DNA from: Paraphysomonas bandaiensis
Lineage: Eukaryota; Chrysophyceae
NCBI GenBank assembly: GCA_965644295.1
Contig: CBFFRP010000412.1
Coordinates: 62,001-126,000, forward strand
Direction: 5' to 3'
Length of the DNA stretch: 64,000 nt
The position numbers were made by a program, and so were the translations under genes. Each line of letters begins with the position of its first letter. Position 1 is the first letter of the stretch. This document shows positions 33,416 through 44,562 of this stretch, in pieces. The notes under the pieces are model-generated. The model searched no databases, was not told where the DNA came from, and saw only the letters and a program-made list of their open reading frames with translations.

Positions 33416-34482
33416 TAAGTCGACGTGATGCCCAAACCTGGTAAAGTGATTTTACCAGGTTTTGTTGGTGGATAATAGTAGATACTAAAAGTAACGTTGT
33501 TATGTTTAAACAATTACAAGTGTGTGTTGTCAACGCAATTATTATTAACTTAAACTGCTATAAGTGTTAAATTTATACAGAAGTACATAAAAAGAGCAGT
33601 ACAAGTTAACAATAAGCGACGAGAGTAGAAGAAACGACGACTGGATGATGTTCATGTAGAATATCAGCTGGTGGAAGAGGTGCAGATGGTGCAAGTGCAG
33701 GCGGATTCGGTTTATTCTCTTCATCTCCTCCTGCATAGCCATACACATCACCCGTGATTCCTCTAGTTTCATTTGAAGTGCATGATGCATCCAGTATGGG
33801 CTCACTGGAAGCAGAAGTGACAACACATAATAATTAGATACTATATTACTTTAAATATATTACTATAAATGAAACGCAGTATTGTTTCTCTAGCTACTTA
33901 CGACAGGTTAAATGCTTACATGAAATGCCTTTGAAGCAAAGCTTTCGTAGTGGCAGTCCTTTCTTCTGCAGCATGCAATCTACGCATTCAATCATTCTGA
34001 TATTGTACTGTACACATATATATACATAAAAGAAGTGGAATATATGAGATCGTGTATCGTGATACATACCAGCAGTAGGTGTATTGTTGGCAACCCCAAG
34101 GAGGTGCAGATGGCTCCGATCGGCAACATCAAGAAGTACTACCGAAGGCGCAGGAGGATCGATCACACCAGGAGGAGCGGCTGAATGTTGAGGTGGGATC
34201 AAAGCAGGGGAGTAGGAAGTGTTCTATCTGGAAGATGCCATACTAAGAGTGTCATCTGAGAGTGGTATCGGTACCACTACTATGTATAATGTAACCGTTG
34301 CATTCTCACTTTTTTGACCTGTAACTAATATAAAACTTATTAAATGTCTCTAAAAACATGTTCTCTTTACACCTACTACATTATTAATTGCAAAACGCAA
34401 CAAAACTTTAACTAAAATCAACATTTTCAAAATTTCACCAGGTTTCGACCGCTTTACCAGGTTTGGGCATCACATCGACTTA
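33416..34482. mobile_element. TIR DNA element carrying gene remnants
   Basis: Perfectly placed 31-bp inverted termini (33416-33446 and 34452-34482; one mismatch) containing gatgcccaaacctggtaaag. Inside, on the minus strand, are exon-like frames with splice signals: one ending 'GVANNTPTA' with donor GTATGT near 34.07 kb, a Cys-rich exon near 33.92-34.02 kb, and a last exon from about 33.81 down to 33.61 kb. The Cys-rich part recurs at 62.75-62.97 kb, so this is a multicopy family. No catalytic domain recognised and no clean target duplication, so the superfamily stays open. Confidence 0.6.
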
Positions 34483-35005
34483 TTGCAGATATCTAACTGC
34501 TTCGAAATACTCAAGTACAGTAGTGTATCCGATAGATACCACTATCAGAGGAAGAGAAGTATGTGTGTGTGCAAGAATACACTCATACAGAGAAACCGTA
34601 GTGTGAACAACAATAATAGAGACTAGAATGTTTACCACATTATTATTTTATTCAATGGGATGGCATCGTATGTACAAATTTCACAACTACTTTTTTTGAA
34701 CTAAAAGTGGAACAACCAAACGGTAGGTTTGTAAATGGCAGTATGCAGAGAGTGTCCAGTCTGGAAGGGCCTATTCACGCAAAAGAATGGATTAGGGTGG
34801 ATGCAATTCTCAAAACCACGCCAAGTCCCATGCGGGTTGGAGTGACAACGTTCAAGCTGCATTAACTGGAAGTGGTTCTTTAGATGATGGTTATGTCTAG
34901 CGATAGGTGTCGCGTTATGCCTAGGACATGCATCAAATGTTATGTTCAGCTGAAAAAAACACGCATCAAACTGCCAACACGATATCGTTGCATTTGTGTA
35001 GCACT
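34483..35005. other. Intergenic, no gene seen
   Basis: Only short unsupported frames; runs into the R1 copy on the right. Confidence 0.4.
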
Positions 35006-35387
35006 GCCCACTCATAGCCGAATGCTTGTGTGGTACAAGAGGGACACCAATTAGTGTCACTTGTGTATAGTAGACGTCTTTGGGCCCTGATGAATGAACA
35101 GGCATCCGGGACAGGGCCCACCTGAAGGGTAACCGGGAATTGGGCTACCTGCTGAAGTCCAGTATCCGGGATGTTCACCTTAAGAACTCAGAGCGGAAGT
35201 GGTCGCACCTTGGTGCTTGCGGCGACGCACAAGCAGCTTCCGTAGCGTTAAATAGTAGGATAAAAAAGTGTGCACTGATTAGTTACAGGTAGAGGTCTAA
35301 CAGTTTGTCTAGCATTCATCTAGCTACTAAGTTTGTGCAGGTTTTTAACGCCTATATATTGCTAATAATAAAACTTTTATAACATAT
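35006..35387 (-). repeat. R1 repeat copy (minus strand)
   Basis: Contains module A and most of module B in reverse. The module-B hairpin GGGCCCTG/CAGGGCCC is kept with a 22-nt loop. The 3' end of module B is missing. Confidence 0.8.
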
Positions 35388-35998
35388 TACAGCAGCAGGT
35401 ATAGTCTGGAGGGGAGTGTAGAGTAGCTCTAGCGCCAGGCCCTCCCACGGTCACGAAGCCGTCTCACTGGTGCAATTTTTCACGCTGACGCATGAAAAAC
35501 AGATGTCTACTAAATCAGTTACAAATTCAAGCTGACTCCAATGTCTTCCCTCCATTATGTACACTCTCGTCCAGCATATGCATCCACCTTCTTCGCCCGA
35601 GTGACTTACGCTAGTAGGAAACTGTGCACCTCCGCTCGGATAAAACCTACTAAAAGTCAGAAATAACATAAAAGCACACAAAAATATACCTGACACTGCT
35701 TGGAGAACAGTGCCAGAGCCTTGATATAATCTCAATGACCTGGGTCAGGATAAACCAAGACTCTAGGCAGTAGACGTGTGAAAAGACATGACAGGTCTAA
35801 TGACATCATTGCCATTTTATTGCCATGCATCCATGAGAAACGTTTGACGCATTACCTCGGTCATTGGCCACACAGATACCGAATAATATGAACTCCTACT
35901 CAGCATCAATCACTCAAAGAAAACGCAGTGAGCAAGCAGAATGTTGATATATTAGACATCTGCTGACTTCAAGTTTTTTGACTTTTATTAAAAGGAAA
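35388..35998. repeat. Intergenic; old repeat shared with 41.7 kb
   Basis: About 35.59-35.75 kb resembles 41.69-41.87 kb (shared gagtgactta, tagtagga and cctgggtcag/cctgagtcag blocks). No gene seen. Confidence 0.5.
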
Positions 35999-36271
35999 AC
36001 ATCCCGGATGCTTGACTTCAGCAGGCAGCCCAATACCCCGGTTACCCTTCAGGTGGGCCATTCCCGGATGCCTGTTTATTCGTCAGGGCCCAAAGACGTC
36101 TACACAAGTGACACTTCTTAGTGTCCTTGTACCACACAAGCATTAGGCTACGAGTGGGCGAACAATATCTGATGATTATATATGCGGCTCACGTCAGTTT
36201 CCCGGAGAAGTATCTCCGGTACTTATCCCCCAGAACACCATGAAAAGGTGTGAGTCCGACTTTGTTGAGGG
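35999..36271 (+). repeat. R1 module B copy
   Basis: Starts aacatcccggatgcttgac and ends gactttgttgagg. The stem before 'ccggtacttatcccccag' is kept as ccggaga/tctccgg with a different loop, a hint of conserved pairing. Confidence 0.8.
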
Positions 36272-36914
36272 AAATGACACCTAAACACCTTGAAATGTTG
36301 GTGTTTCGGGGAGAAAATTAGCATCTTTGGGGTGACATTATAGTTTAGAGAGTTATTCTAATATCTAGCAATAGAATTGAAGGCAATTAATTGGTTAATT
36401 GCATTGCCAATAATTGTTAAATGCTTGATTAATAATTGTAATTATTATTGTTGGACATCTGTCACCAATTAATTGTTACGCAAACCTGGAGATAATTATA
36501 TATAAGTTCACTCTGTCAACTCTTTAAAGTAGTAAATGTTGACGTTAACGCTTAGGCTACTGATTACTTGTGTTGTGCAAGGTTGTTTCTTTACTTTTTA
36601 GCATGATACTTACGCTCTGTAGATACGAGAATTGAATAGTTGTTGCTGAATAAGCAGTGGCTTGCACATTAATAATTACAGGCGGTTCGAATGTCAATTA
36701 AAAGGCGATAAAAAAACTTGATAACGACATGCAGTGCGTGATAACCTACATAGTGTTAGCGGAAGACTATCAATTGGCTATTTTTAAAAATTTAACGAAC
36801 AGATTCTGACCAAAAGCTATGAGATATTTGTATTTCTAAGTTTTATATATCCAATATGTTCCGTTTAAATGATTGGCATATACAAAAACAAGATAGTACT
36901 TGATACTTAGTGCA
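36272..36914. other. Intergenic, repeat-derived at left
   Basis: 36.27-36.49 kb is related to 1.90-2.04 kb and is rich in attaattg. The rest lies downstream of the sulfotransferase stop; no gene seen. Confidence 0.45.
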
Positions 36915-38796
36915 CTATGGAATATAGCGACCATATTGGCGCATTATATCCCAGTCGTCGAAAACTGTTTTTCGCTTTGAATACATATAGTAGCTCCCCG
37001 CCTTCATTCCGTAACCGAAGGGTCGCAGTAATTGATCCATTCCATCCACAGCGTTCCTACCGGTGGTGTCCATACACCTACTGTATACATCCCCAAACTT
37101 CTTAACACGATGCAAGCAGGAAGCTGCTGCAATCTCAGGCGTGAATGTCCATCTATCTATTCTTTCTCCCTTCGAGTTCAAATGAAGCCTTAGGGATCTT
37201 CTCTCATTCCTATCTGCAATAGAGGTGTTTCCATCGACAAAAATATGTGGGGTACGCAGTCTACGATGACTTTTCTCACCTCTCTGCAAATTCTTACGGT
37301 TCTTGAACGGAAACATGCGATCACAATGCTGTTTGTTACATTAGTGGACGAACTTGGGTACAAGAAAAAATGAACATTCTACCGTGATGATATTTCGAAC
37401 AGTCCAGTGATCACCGGATGGAGGTATATCCGGCCGTTGGGGAGAGCCTGAACGGATAAGCACCTCGCGTTGCTGCGGAGTATCCTCTGAGAAAAGGAAG
37501 GAAGTCAGCAAGCGGCAGAGTCGGTTCGATGTTCCGACGAAATCTTCATATCTTACTGAGACAATCAATAAATTAGACACATAAATGGAATGCAAGTGTG
37601 ACATATATGTAAATACTTATTTCAACATAACCAGATTTGTACCTATTCGGACATTGGATATCGTGAATTCTCTATCGGCCTGTATACAATTCTTGTGAAC
37701 GGGTTAATCACTAGTATCGTGTTTTCATACCTTCAGCCATTGAGCTAACACAGTCATACTATTGATCCACCCAAGAGCAGTGTCTTTTTCCAACCCGTCG
37801 CAACTACGCATCCAGTAGTAAGTAACTGTTCACATTATATCCTTATCACAGATCATACCTTGAGTTGACAGGTCGAACACTACGAGGCACTCCGTAGAGC
37901 AAAGTGGAGAGAGTGTTCAGAGAAGCAGACGGAGTAAATATCCCGGATAAACGATGACTCCGAAGAAGTTCCTTGCGAACAGAAGTGCACCGGGACAGCA
38001 CAATTGACCAAGAACTTCGTTTATGCAGAGCAATATTCAGAGTGAGGGGGTTCTGTCATTGCGCATGATAACTTTACTTGTACTACAACAGTATACAAGT
38101 GAAACTACCTTGATCACAATAACATACTTCACTCGCTTCGCTTTAGAGTAGAGACCTCGAAAGAAAGGTAATTTCAACATATTCTGTGGAGATTTCTCGA
38201 CCAGGAATTGCTTGTCCTCGTCCCACACTTGCTTCCACTGAATAAAAACCTAGTAAAATACAACTTCATGCACAGTACATTCTGATACCTTTTCCAAAAT
38301 TGAACTCTGAATTGAAGGTGGCACAGTTACGTCGGACAAGCTGCACATCTTATTTGCGTAGATGTATCCATTCAAGCTGGCTAAACACATCATCCACATT
38401 AAAAGCTAAAGTGTCGATACTCTATGAGATATACAACCAGGAAGTATCCATTGTCCCTAGAATTCAATGAAAATTGAATCAATAGCACCCAATGATTACC
38501 TCGAAATTGAATCCTATACACTTCCGCACCGTATGAAATAAACTACACTTATCTACCATAGTGCTCACTCCAGGAGTACGAAGCAAAAATTCATTTAACA
38601 GGCTAGATAAATGTCACCAAACCCAAATACTTGCAGACTCTACTAACCTTGTTCCTGATTGTGGCCACCCTGAAATACTGATCACGGTGTGATTTCGTAA
38701 AAAATGCTCGTCGTAGTCAGCACTGCATGCAATGAAAAATAGCAATATCACAAAAACACTGTGCATTAGTAATCGTACTGGAGACGAAGGTTGCAT
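36915..38796 (-). CDS. Luminal sulfotransferase, ten exons
   Basis: Transfers sulfate from PAPS to a glycan or protein, probably in the Golgi. Rebuilt exons: 38796-38648, 38602-38500, 38456-38438, 38380-38289, 38237-38109, 38052-37859, 37803-37731, 37679-37643, 37555-37383 and 37328-36915. Introns are 43-57 nt except one of 87, and all phases agree, giving 460 residues. An N-terminal signal/anchor (LLMHSVFVILLFFIAC) is followed by the PAPS 5'-phosphosulfate loop ISGWPQSGTS, split by the first intron. Then come an EKSPQNMLKLPFF block, a VIVIKNP strand, the 3'-phosphate motif LSRCTSVRKELLRS and VRYEDF. The C-terminal 130 residues carry no motif I know. Intron 4 could end 12 nt earlier. It is divergent from the SET gene. 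Confidence 0.85.
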
Positions 38797-39153
38797 AAAT
38801 GGATGGTCAGATGCTTGACGCCAGAGTATTCATCGATCTCACAGCTCATTTCTTTCATTGCGCGCTTCATTCATCTGTTGCTCGTGACAACAATAAATAC
38901 AATAAGAGATCGACTGCATACTGCTGTACATCACCATATACGTTCTGTATTTTCAACTCTTGTTGCCAACAGCAGCACTATGAGGAAATCCCACACATAC
39001 CGCAAGCCAATCCGCAATGCATTTACAGATCTGCCACACACTTCAGCAGATAGACACTGCTGCACACATTACATGATGGACGATGTGCACTTTGCGGAAG
39101 AAATCGAATACCATTGAAGAATATTTTCCATTCTTGTTCAGATCTCATCTGCA
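38797..39153. promoter_or_regulatory. Shared divergent promoter region (357 bp)
   Basis: Separates the start codons of the sulfotransferase (-) and the SET gene (+). It must hold both 5' leaders and promoters. No motif identified. Confidence 0.4.
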
Positions 39154-40002
39154 ATGAATGATGTTCTGAGACTTATCAATAGACTTGTCATACGCAGTCC
39201 GAAGCTTCAAGTTCAGAACACTGTCTTGCGAGGCCGTGGTGTGTTCGCGGTGGGGCCTATTCGCAAAGATGAATTGATTATGCAATCTGTTCCACTAACA
39301 GGGTTTACTACTCAACATCTTCAGCACAGTTTTTGCCCTCTTTGTTTTAAAAACAGTGAAAATAGTTGTTCGAACTGTGCGGTCTGTAAAACCAATCCCT
39401 CGTTAGTCAAGGATATGCGCTATTTTCATAACCACCTCACATACTTGCAAAGCCAGGAAGGTGCTGTAGATAAATTTGGGCCTATGGTTGCAAAGCTTGC
39501 ATATGTCATATGCAGAGAGTTGCGGGCGGGAGAAGATCGGGCGCTGTGTCTCTCTTTGGTACTGAATTTTCCTGATATGGACTCCCGTATAGTAGAACAG
39601 TTCAGACATAAATTCAATACATTGATATCAACACTAAATAATATGGGGTATGAAGAAGAGGTAAGGTCTTTCTGCTCTCTGCAGTGGTATGTGAAGGCTA
39701 TGGGAGTGTTGCACTTGAATGCAATCAGAACAGTCAAACCAGCAGGCTCAGCCTTATATAGTGATATAAGCTTCATGAATCACTCATGCAAACCGTCTGT
39801 AGGTGTCATTTTTGATGCTATGGAGGCAACTGTCGTGGCATTACATGATTTGGACGCAGGTGACGAATTACTGCTGAACTATATTGAGAGTGACAGTGAA
39901 TCGGCGAGTTGGAGTCATAAAGAGGAACAAGACTACCTGAAATATAACTACGGTTTTAGTTGTAAGGATTCTTGTTCATGCGGAAAATACGTTCTGACAT
40001 GA
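39154..40002 (+). CDS. SET-domain (SMYD-like) methyltransferase
   Basis: Intronless, 282 codons from ATG 39154. The SET fold is recognised by RGRGVFAVGPIRKDELI (SET-N), the substrate/cofactor motif FMNHSCKPSV (NHSCxPN type) and AGDELLLNYI with the catalytic Tyr, followed by a short Cys-rich post-SET (CKDSCSCG). A Cys cluster between residues about 62 and 80 (CPLC...CSNCAVC) sits where SMYD proteins carry a MYND zinc finger but is shorter. Such enzymes use SAM to methylate lysines in histones or other proteins. Target unknown. Confidence 0.88.
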   Translation: MNDVLRLINRLVIRSPKLQVQNTVLRGRGVFAVGPIRKDELIMQSVPLTGFTTQHLQHSFCPLCFKNSENSCSNCAVCKTNPSLVKDMRYFHNHLTYLQSQEGAVDKFGPMVAKLAYVICRELRAGEDRALCLSLVLNFPDMDSRIVEQFRHKFNTLISTLNNMGYEEEVRSFCSLQWYVKAMGVLHLNAIRTVKPAGSALYSDISFMNHSCKPSVGVIFDAMEATVVALHDLDAGDELLLNYIESDSESASWSHKEEQDYLKYNYGFSCKDSCSCGKYVLT

Positions 40003-40446
40003 GTATGCAAAATATTTCAATGCAGTATTTACTTTGATCGGTGACCTTTTCAGTGGGCCCGTCCAGATACCTCAACTATCTAAGTTTATATTGACAGATA
40101 TATTATGGCGTCGTACTGTAGTTCTTATTTTGCATATGCTTTAAAGCTTCTAAATTATAAACAATATTTTGTAAGGTGTTTATTTTAGGTTATAAACTAT
40201 ATATCATATATTGTACACTGTACATTCATGACCGGCCAGAGAAACCAACTCTAGTAGAGTAGAGATAACGAAAGACTCAAGACTACTGATTTATTATTAA
40301 CTACAATAATTGGTGGGTGGACCTTTCACAGAAATAGTGATGTTGTAATTTCTAATTTTACTACACTTTTAAGTTTTAAGCAAGGAGGTGATCTACCACT
40401 ATTCGGTAGGTTTCGTATAAAGTCAACTTGACTCCATATATATTTT
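40003..40446. other. Intergenic, no gene seen
   Basis: 3' flank of the SET gene. The last nine bases, atatatttt (40438-40446), are the left copy of the target duplication of the neighbouring Mutator-like element. Confidence 0.5.
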
Positions 40447-41643
40447 GGGATATATTATTCAACCTAGTCAATTTGGTTGACTTTCCTAGTCACACCAAAA
40501 TTGGTGTAATAACCTAGTCAAAAGGTGTAAAAACCTAGTCATTAAATAATTAGATTTTTAACTTTACAATGACTAGGTTGACTAGGTCGAATTGAGTATT
40601 CACCTAGTCAAACAGGGGCGCATACTATAGCCATAAATTAGAATTCTATATGCCTCACACTTCGTCTTCACAGTCGAATGCAAATTGGGCTGTTTCTGAT
40701 GACCAAGTCCGGTGTAGCTCCACAGCAATCTTCATTTCATGGGCATCGAACCCCACAATCTTCGGATGAGCAAGGATGTCATCTGGAGCATCAGAAAACC
40801 GACACTGCCAGCGAAGAATTTTTTTATTTCTGTGGTTCGGCACCACGCGGTAATCCACGCACATACCATTCAGGTACTGTGGGTGGCGAACATACGCGTT
40901 CTTCCAGTCCCCTGGCTTAAGGGCCTCCACATCTATGGGGTCATCGTTGATAAGTGCCCTAGCTGCATTGCGAGGCCGGCCGCGTTTCCTTGCAGGCCTG
41001 ATAGTGCTCGCCATGTGCTTTACATCAATGTCCCCTAAGGACATAATTAATATATGTAAGGGTGTGTAAGTGACATACACATACCTCGCAAGTGATGTAC
41101 GGCTAGGGAGTGGGAGCAGTAACGACCATTGTCCCAAAACCGCGGACAGCTGCAAATAAGAGAGGTATAGGTCCTACGGTGTGTGAGAGGTTAGCGTGTT
41201 GTTGTCACACTTGTGCATGATAATTCATAGTTATATTACTAAATTAAGTGATGCTGATAGACCCCCCCAGAGTGCAAGGTTTCATCAATGTTTCTGAAGG
41301 CGACTGAAGGACATCCATGGAGATTGTGTTGAGAAAGAATGGTGTACAAAAGCCTACTTGAGCATTGGAGAGAGCGATGGAATCCTGCCCATGCTGTTAT
41401 ATCTTACTATATTACTGCTCTTTAGCTTTGTGTTCGCCTGATCTATGTTGTATTGATTTTAATTCACCTTCTATGGCCTCATGCTTCTGTAATTCGTAGC
41501 TATATGCGAGTACAATTCATGACTAGGTTTAATACTATAATTGGCTAGGTTGAGTCATTTATTGCTTTGACTAGAGGTTATTACACCAATTTTGGTGTGA
41601 CTAGGAAAGTCAACCAAATTGACTAGGTTGAATAATATATCCC
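40447..41643. mobile_element. Mutator-like (MULE) DNA element, internally deleted
   Basis: 1197 bp with 69-bp perfect terminal inverted repeats beginning GGGATATATTATTCAACC and a perfect 9-bp target duplication, atatatttt (40438-40446 and 41644-41652). The 9-bp duplication and long TIRs are diagnostic of Mutator. The TIRs and adjoining sequence hold about eleven CCTAGTCA-like motifs in both orientations, likely transposase-binding sites. It keeps only the 3' end of a transposase gene (minus strand), so it is probably non-autonomous. Confidence 0.85.
40655..41155 (-). pseudogene. MULE transposase C-terminus: SWIM zinc finger and AT-hook
   Basis: Two exons are inferred: one ending at 41085, then a 50-nt GT-AG intron (41084-41035), then 41034-40655. 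Read this way, the first exon encodes CSCPRF...YCSH, the CxC...CxH pattern of the SWIM zinc finger that follows the DDE domain in MULE transposases. The second exon has an AT-hook (KRGRPRN) and ends at a normal stop. The catalytic DDE part is absent from the element, so this is a deletion remnant. The unspliced frame reads another phase and hides the finger. Confidence 0.65.
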
Positions 41644-41652
41644 ATATATTTT

Positions 41653-42785
41653 CCCTTCATAATAATATTCAGCACAGGAATCTACCTTACACTCTTCCCC
41701 AGAGTGACTTAAGATAGTAGGAATTCGTGCATCTTCTCGCACAAATGAAAAATGATAAAAGAAGAATAAATATATGTCTTAAAAATTCACCGATGTACAG
41801 CCCACAGCTTGGCAAAGAGTGTCAGAGCATCGTTACAAACTCAGAAACCTGAGTCAGTAAACGGGTGGGTAAGACATAAAGTGTGTAATCAGATGAAGTA
41901 TAGCATCACTAAATATATATTCAACAACCTATCATTTTTTGTTATTTAGCAAAATGCAGATATATAATATAGTATTATAATATACGTAATTGAACTACCA
42001 CATTATTGTGGTGTTGAGTATAATAATATCATACAATGTATGATGTCAGAGATATATTGGTAATACACCAAAATGAACAGCTGAAGGCGCAGGAGGCCGA
42101 CTACGAGGAATGACGGTGGGCGGCATATAAGATGCCGTCCGAAAACATCAATTAAAGGCGCAGGCAGGGAAAGGGCCTGCACGAAGTCGATTTTAAATTA
42201 TATATCGTTCTCTTTTCTGCTCTCAGAGACTCTTTTAGTTCCTACATCAAATATTTGACTGGTGGAAGAGGGACGGAGTCGATAAGGATTGCCTCCCTAT
42301 GCATTCACTTTTTCATAGCAACGCGATGCTAACCCTCTGCACAAAAGTCAACAGTTAAATAAATAGTAGCAATAATACTACTGTCTATAAATTTAAGCAG
42401 ATAGTAGCTATTTTTCTTCACTCTGCTCTTTTTCCGTAGAAGAAGTTCCGGTACTATTTCTAGACAACCACGGAAAGGTGCGAGTCCGACTGTGTTGGGG
42501 GAATTACCATGACCAGGTTGCCCCCATTTGACCAGGTTTGGTCATGCCACAGACTTATAGCATATTATATTGAGCTATGATGTATGAGACTATACAATAT
42601 ATATTATTGTGTAATTGAAGTGATTTTGTAAGACTTTCTCACTGCTGGACAGTGGCACTGGCGTCGCTATGACACACATCTCCACTCCGACATAGGACCA
42701 CTGCTCGGGGATACACTCGACCTTAGCAACAAACACGACCTCCAGCAACAATACACCACCACCCGGGACGGTGTCTACCATCCCC
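41653..42785. other. Intergenic repeats, no gene
   Basis: 41.69-41.87 kb is related to 35.59-35.75 kb. 42.44-42.50 kb holds the 3' tip of R1 module B (aaaggtgcgagtccgactgt). 42.51-42.56 kb resembles the right end of the TIR element at 33.4-34.5 kb (accaggtttggtcatgcc). No gene recognised. Confidence 0.5.
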
Positions 42786-43340
42786 TTTCGAATCGTGATC
42801 CCCTTTACTGGACACAGAGCGGTGCGAGGCTACACCACACAAACTCCACTCTCTCCGCACCCACAACACCCCCCGACAGTACGACTCTATCTCCCTGATC
42901 GAGAAACTGGCTACGTCTGGGACTTGTCATACACCAACAACGACAGGAACAGAGCAAAAGGAAAACAAGGGAACGAAGCTACAGTAGCAGCGAAATGTAC
43001 CGACTGCAACCATGACCACGGGAGTATCGCACATGTGGTCCTATATAGTGTTCTCACTATATCACGCCGCACAAGCTAGAGACGACATTTACCACCAACA
43101 CCGCCAGGCCATTGAACACCACATTCCTCCGACCATGGTTTTCCTCAACCCTCACCAAAATCTCCTCTGCATCCTGGTTGAGAGATATTTTGGACGGGCA
43201 ATATCACAGCCTCCCACTTAGCACACGCATTCGGCCACCACATCTCCACTGTCCTACAACCCCAGGAGTTCTACCAGCACAAAAAACTAATAATAAAAAT
43301 ACTCAGACCACTTTACAATGGCGGCCTCCGCATGCTTAAG
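42786..43340 (+). pseudogene. Possible LINE-type ORF2 C-terminal fragment
   Basis: A frame around 42.99-43.05 kb reads KCTDCNHDHGSIAHVVL, similar in layout to the Cys/His motif near the C-terminus of non-LTR retrotransposon proteins. It is followed by Arg/His-rich sequence and, after frame changes, 'ILRPLYNGGLRML' near 43.31 kb. No reverse-transcriptase core is present. I consider it a weak identification. Confidence 0.3.
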
Positions 43341-43745
43341 GACAGAGGAAGGCGCCATATCCAAGCTCTCACTCCCAGCACACAGACGACAACGCACATC
43401 ACCAAACCAAGCCAACATGTTCACAAGCCCACCACGCCCAACCCACCAATATTACACCTCCTCCACGTCTCCTCCACCCCCAAAAATCCTCGAGCCAAAT
43501 CACCACCCCCACGCACTCCCACCACGCACAAAAGACAAACACTCGTCACATTCCCCACGCGGCCTCAACCACCTACAGCGCGCTCCTTCCCTCCATACCA
43601 CACAAATCAGGCTCGCCTGATGACTCCGAAGCGCATAGTCCCCACCTCTAGTACAACAGAGGTGTTCCCTAAAGGTCGCCCCTCTGACTAAATGCATTAG
43701 CCGGAACAGTTGCACCATGGTTCTCGCAGCAATGCACAAGTAGTT
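43318..43745 (+). repeat. C-rich repeat, copy 1
   Basis: Strongly strand-skewed (C-rich, G-poor on +) sequence with a Pro/Thr/His-rich open frame. It starts near 'ctccgcatgctt' and ends with ggttgcaccatggt-type sequence. It matches 44.11-44.56 kb in order of blocks and in frame (both frames end near LPKGRP/FPKGRP). The end resembles the core of R1 module A in reverse (cgcagcaatgcacaag). Confidence 0.55.
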
Positions 43746-44105
43746 CCGGGGCGCTAACAGAAAGAGGTTGAAATCGCTTGTTACCTACAGTAGCACTGAC
43801 AAAAAAAATTTGTAAATATTATGTAGATTAACATTATTATTACTGAGATGTAGTTATTCGTGCATCAATACTATGGTATAAATTCACTTCACGCTATCAG
43901 ACTAGTAAAGCGCCAACAAAGTAATAATCAGACTTTCTTATATATTATATATAGTGATTTAGTAGTGTGCAATAGGAGGGGTAAAATCAGTGCTTTGTTG
44001 TAACGGCTGAATATAGTTACAAAAGAATTAAACGCTGTATGACTATATATGATATAGGTTTGACTGGTGAACATATTACTATGATCTATCCTACTCCCCC
44101 TATAT
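43746..44105. other. Spacer, no gene seen
   Basis: AT-rich sequence between the two C-rich repeat copies. Confidence 0.4.
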
Positions 44106-44562
44106 GATGGAGGGCTCCGCATGCTTCGCAATAGGGGACACAGACACCACAACGTAGACACGGCACCGGCGACACCGGCCCCGACACACGCAAAGCCCCG
44201 CCAGCCCCAGGATACCCACCCGACACCAAAAGTACTCCAGCTACTCCAGGCGACATCCACCCCACGAACTACACTCTCTGCAAGAGCCCAGACCCGACAG
44301 AGGCAAGCGCAACCACTCCGGAAACAACTTCTCCTTACTTGTAGCCGAAACCCCACCTCAACAACCAGCACCATCTCCACCACCGACTTGCACTCTCATA
44401 TACAACTCGCCTCACCCACCCCCCACATAATCCATGGCACAGGCCCGCCAGACACATTGCCCAAAGGTAGACCCCCGACTAACCTCACTACAAGGGACGG
44501 TTGCACCATGGTGCTCGCAGCGATGCACAAGCAGTCCCGAGACGGTTGCCCGCCACTAGTAG
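44106..44562 (+). repeat. C-rich repeat, copy 2
   Basis: Second copy of the strand-skewed repeat. A 154-codon open frame (44121-44585) is rich in Pro, Thr, Ser, Arg and His, without a recognisable domain. Confidence 0.55.

Noticed and set aside
35090-35130. Hammerhead-like CTGATGA/CTGACGA in R1 (minus sense of module B)
   Set aside because: The core CUGANGA is present but stem II does not pair and the GAAA box is not kept among copies, so a hammerhead ribozyme is not supported.
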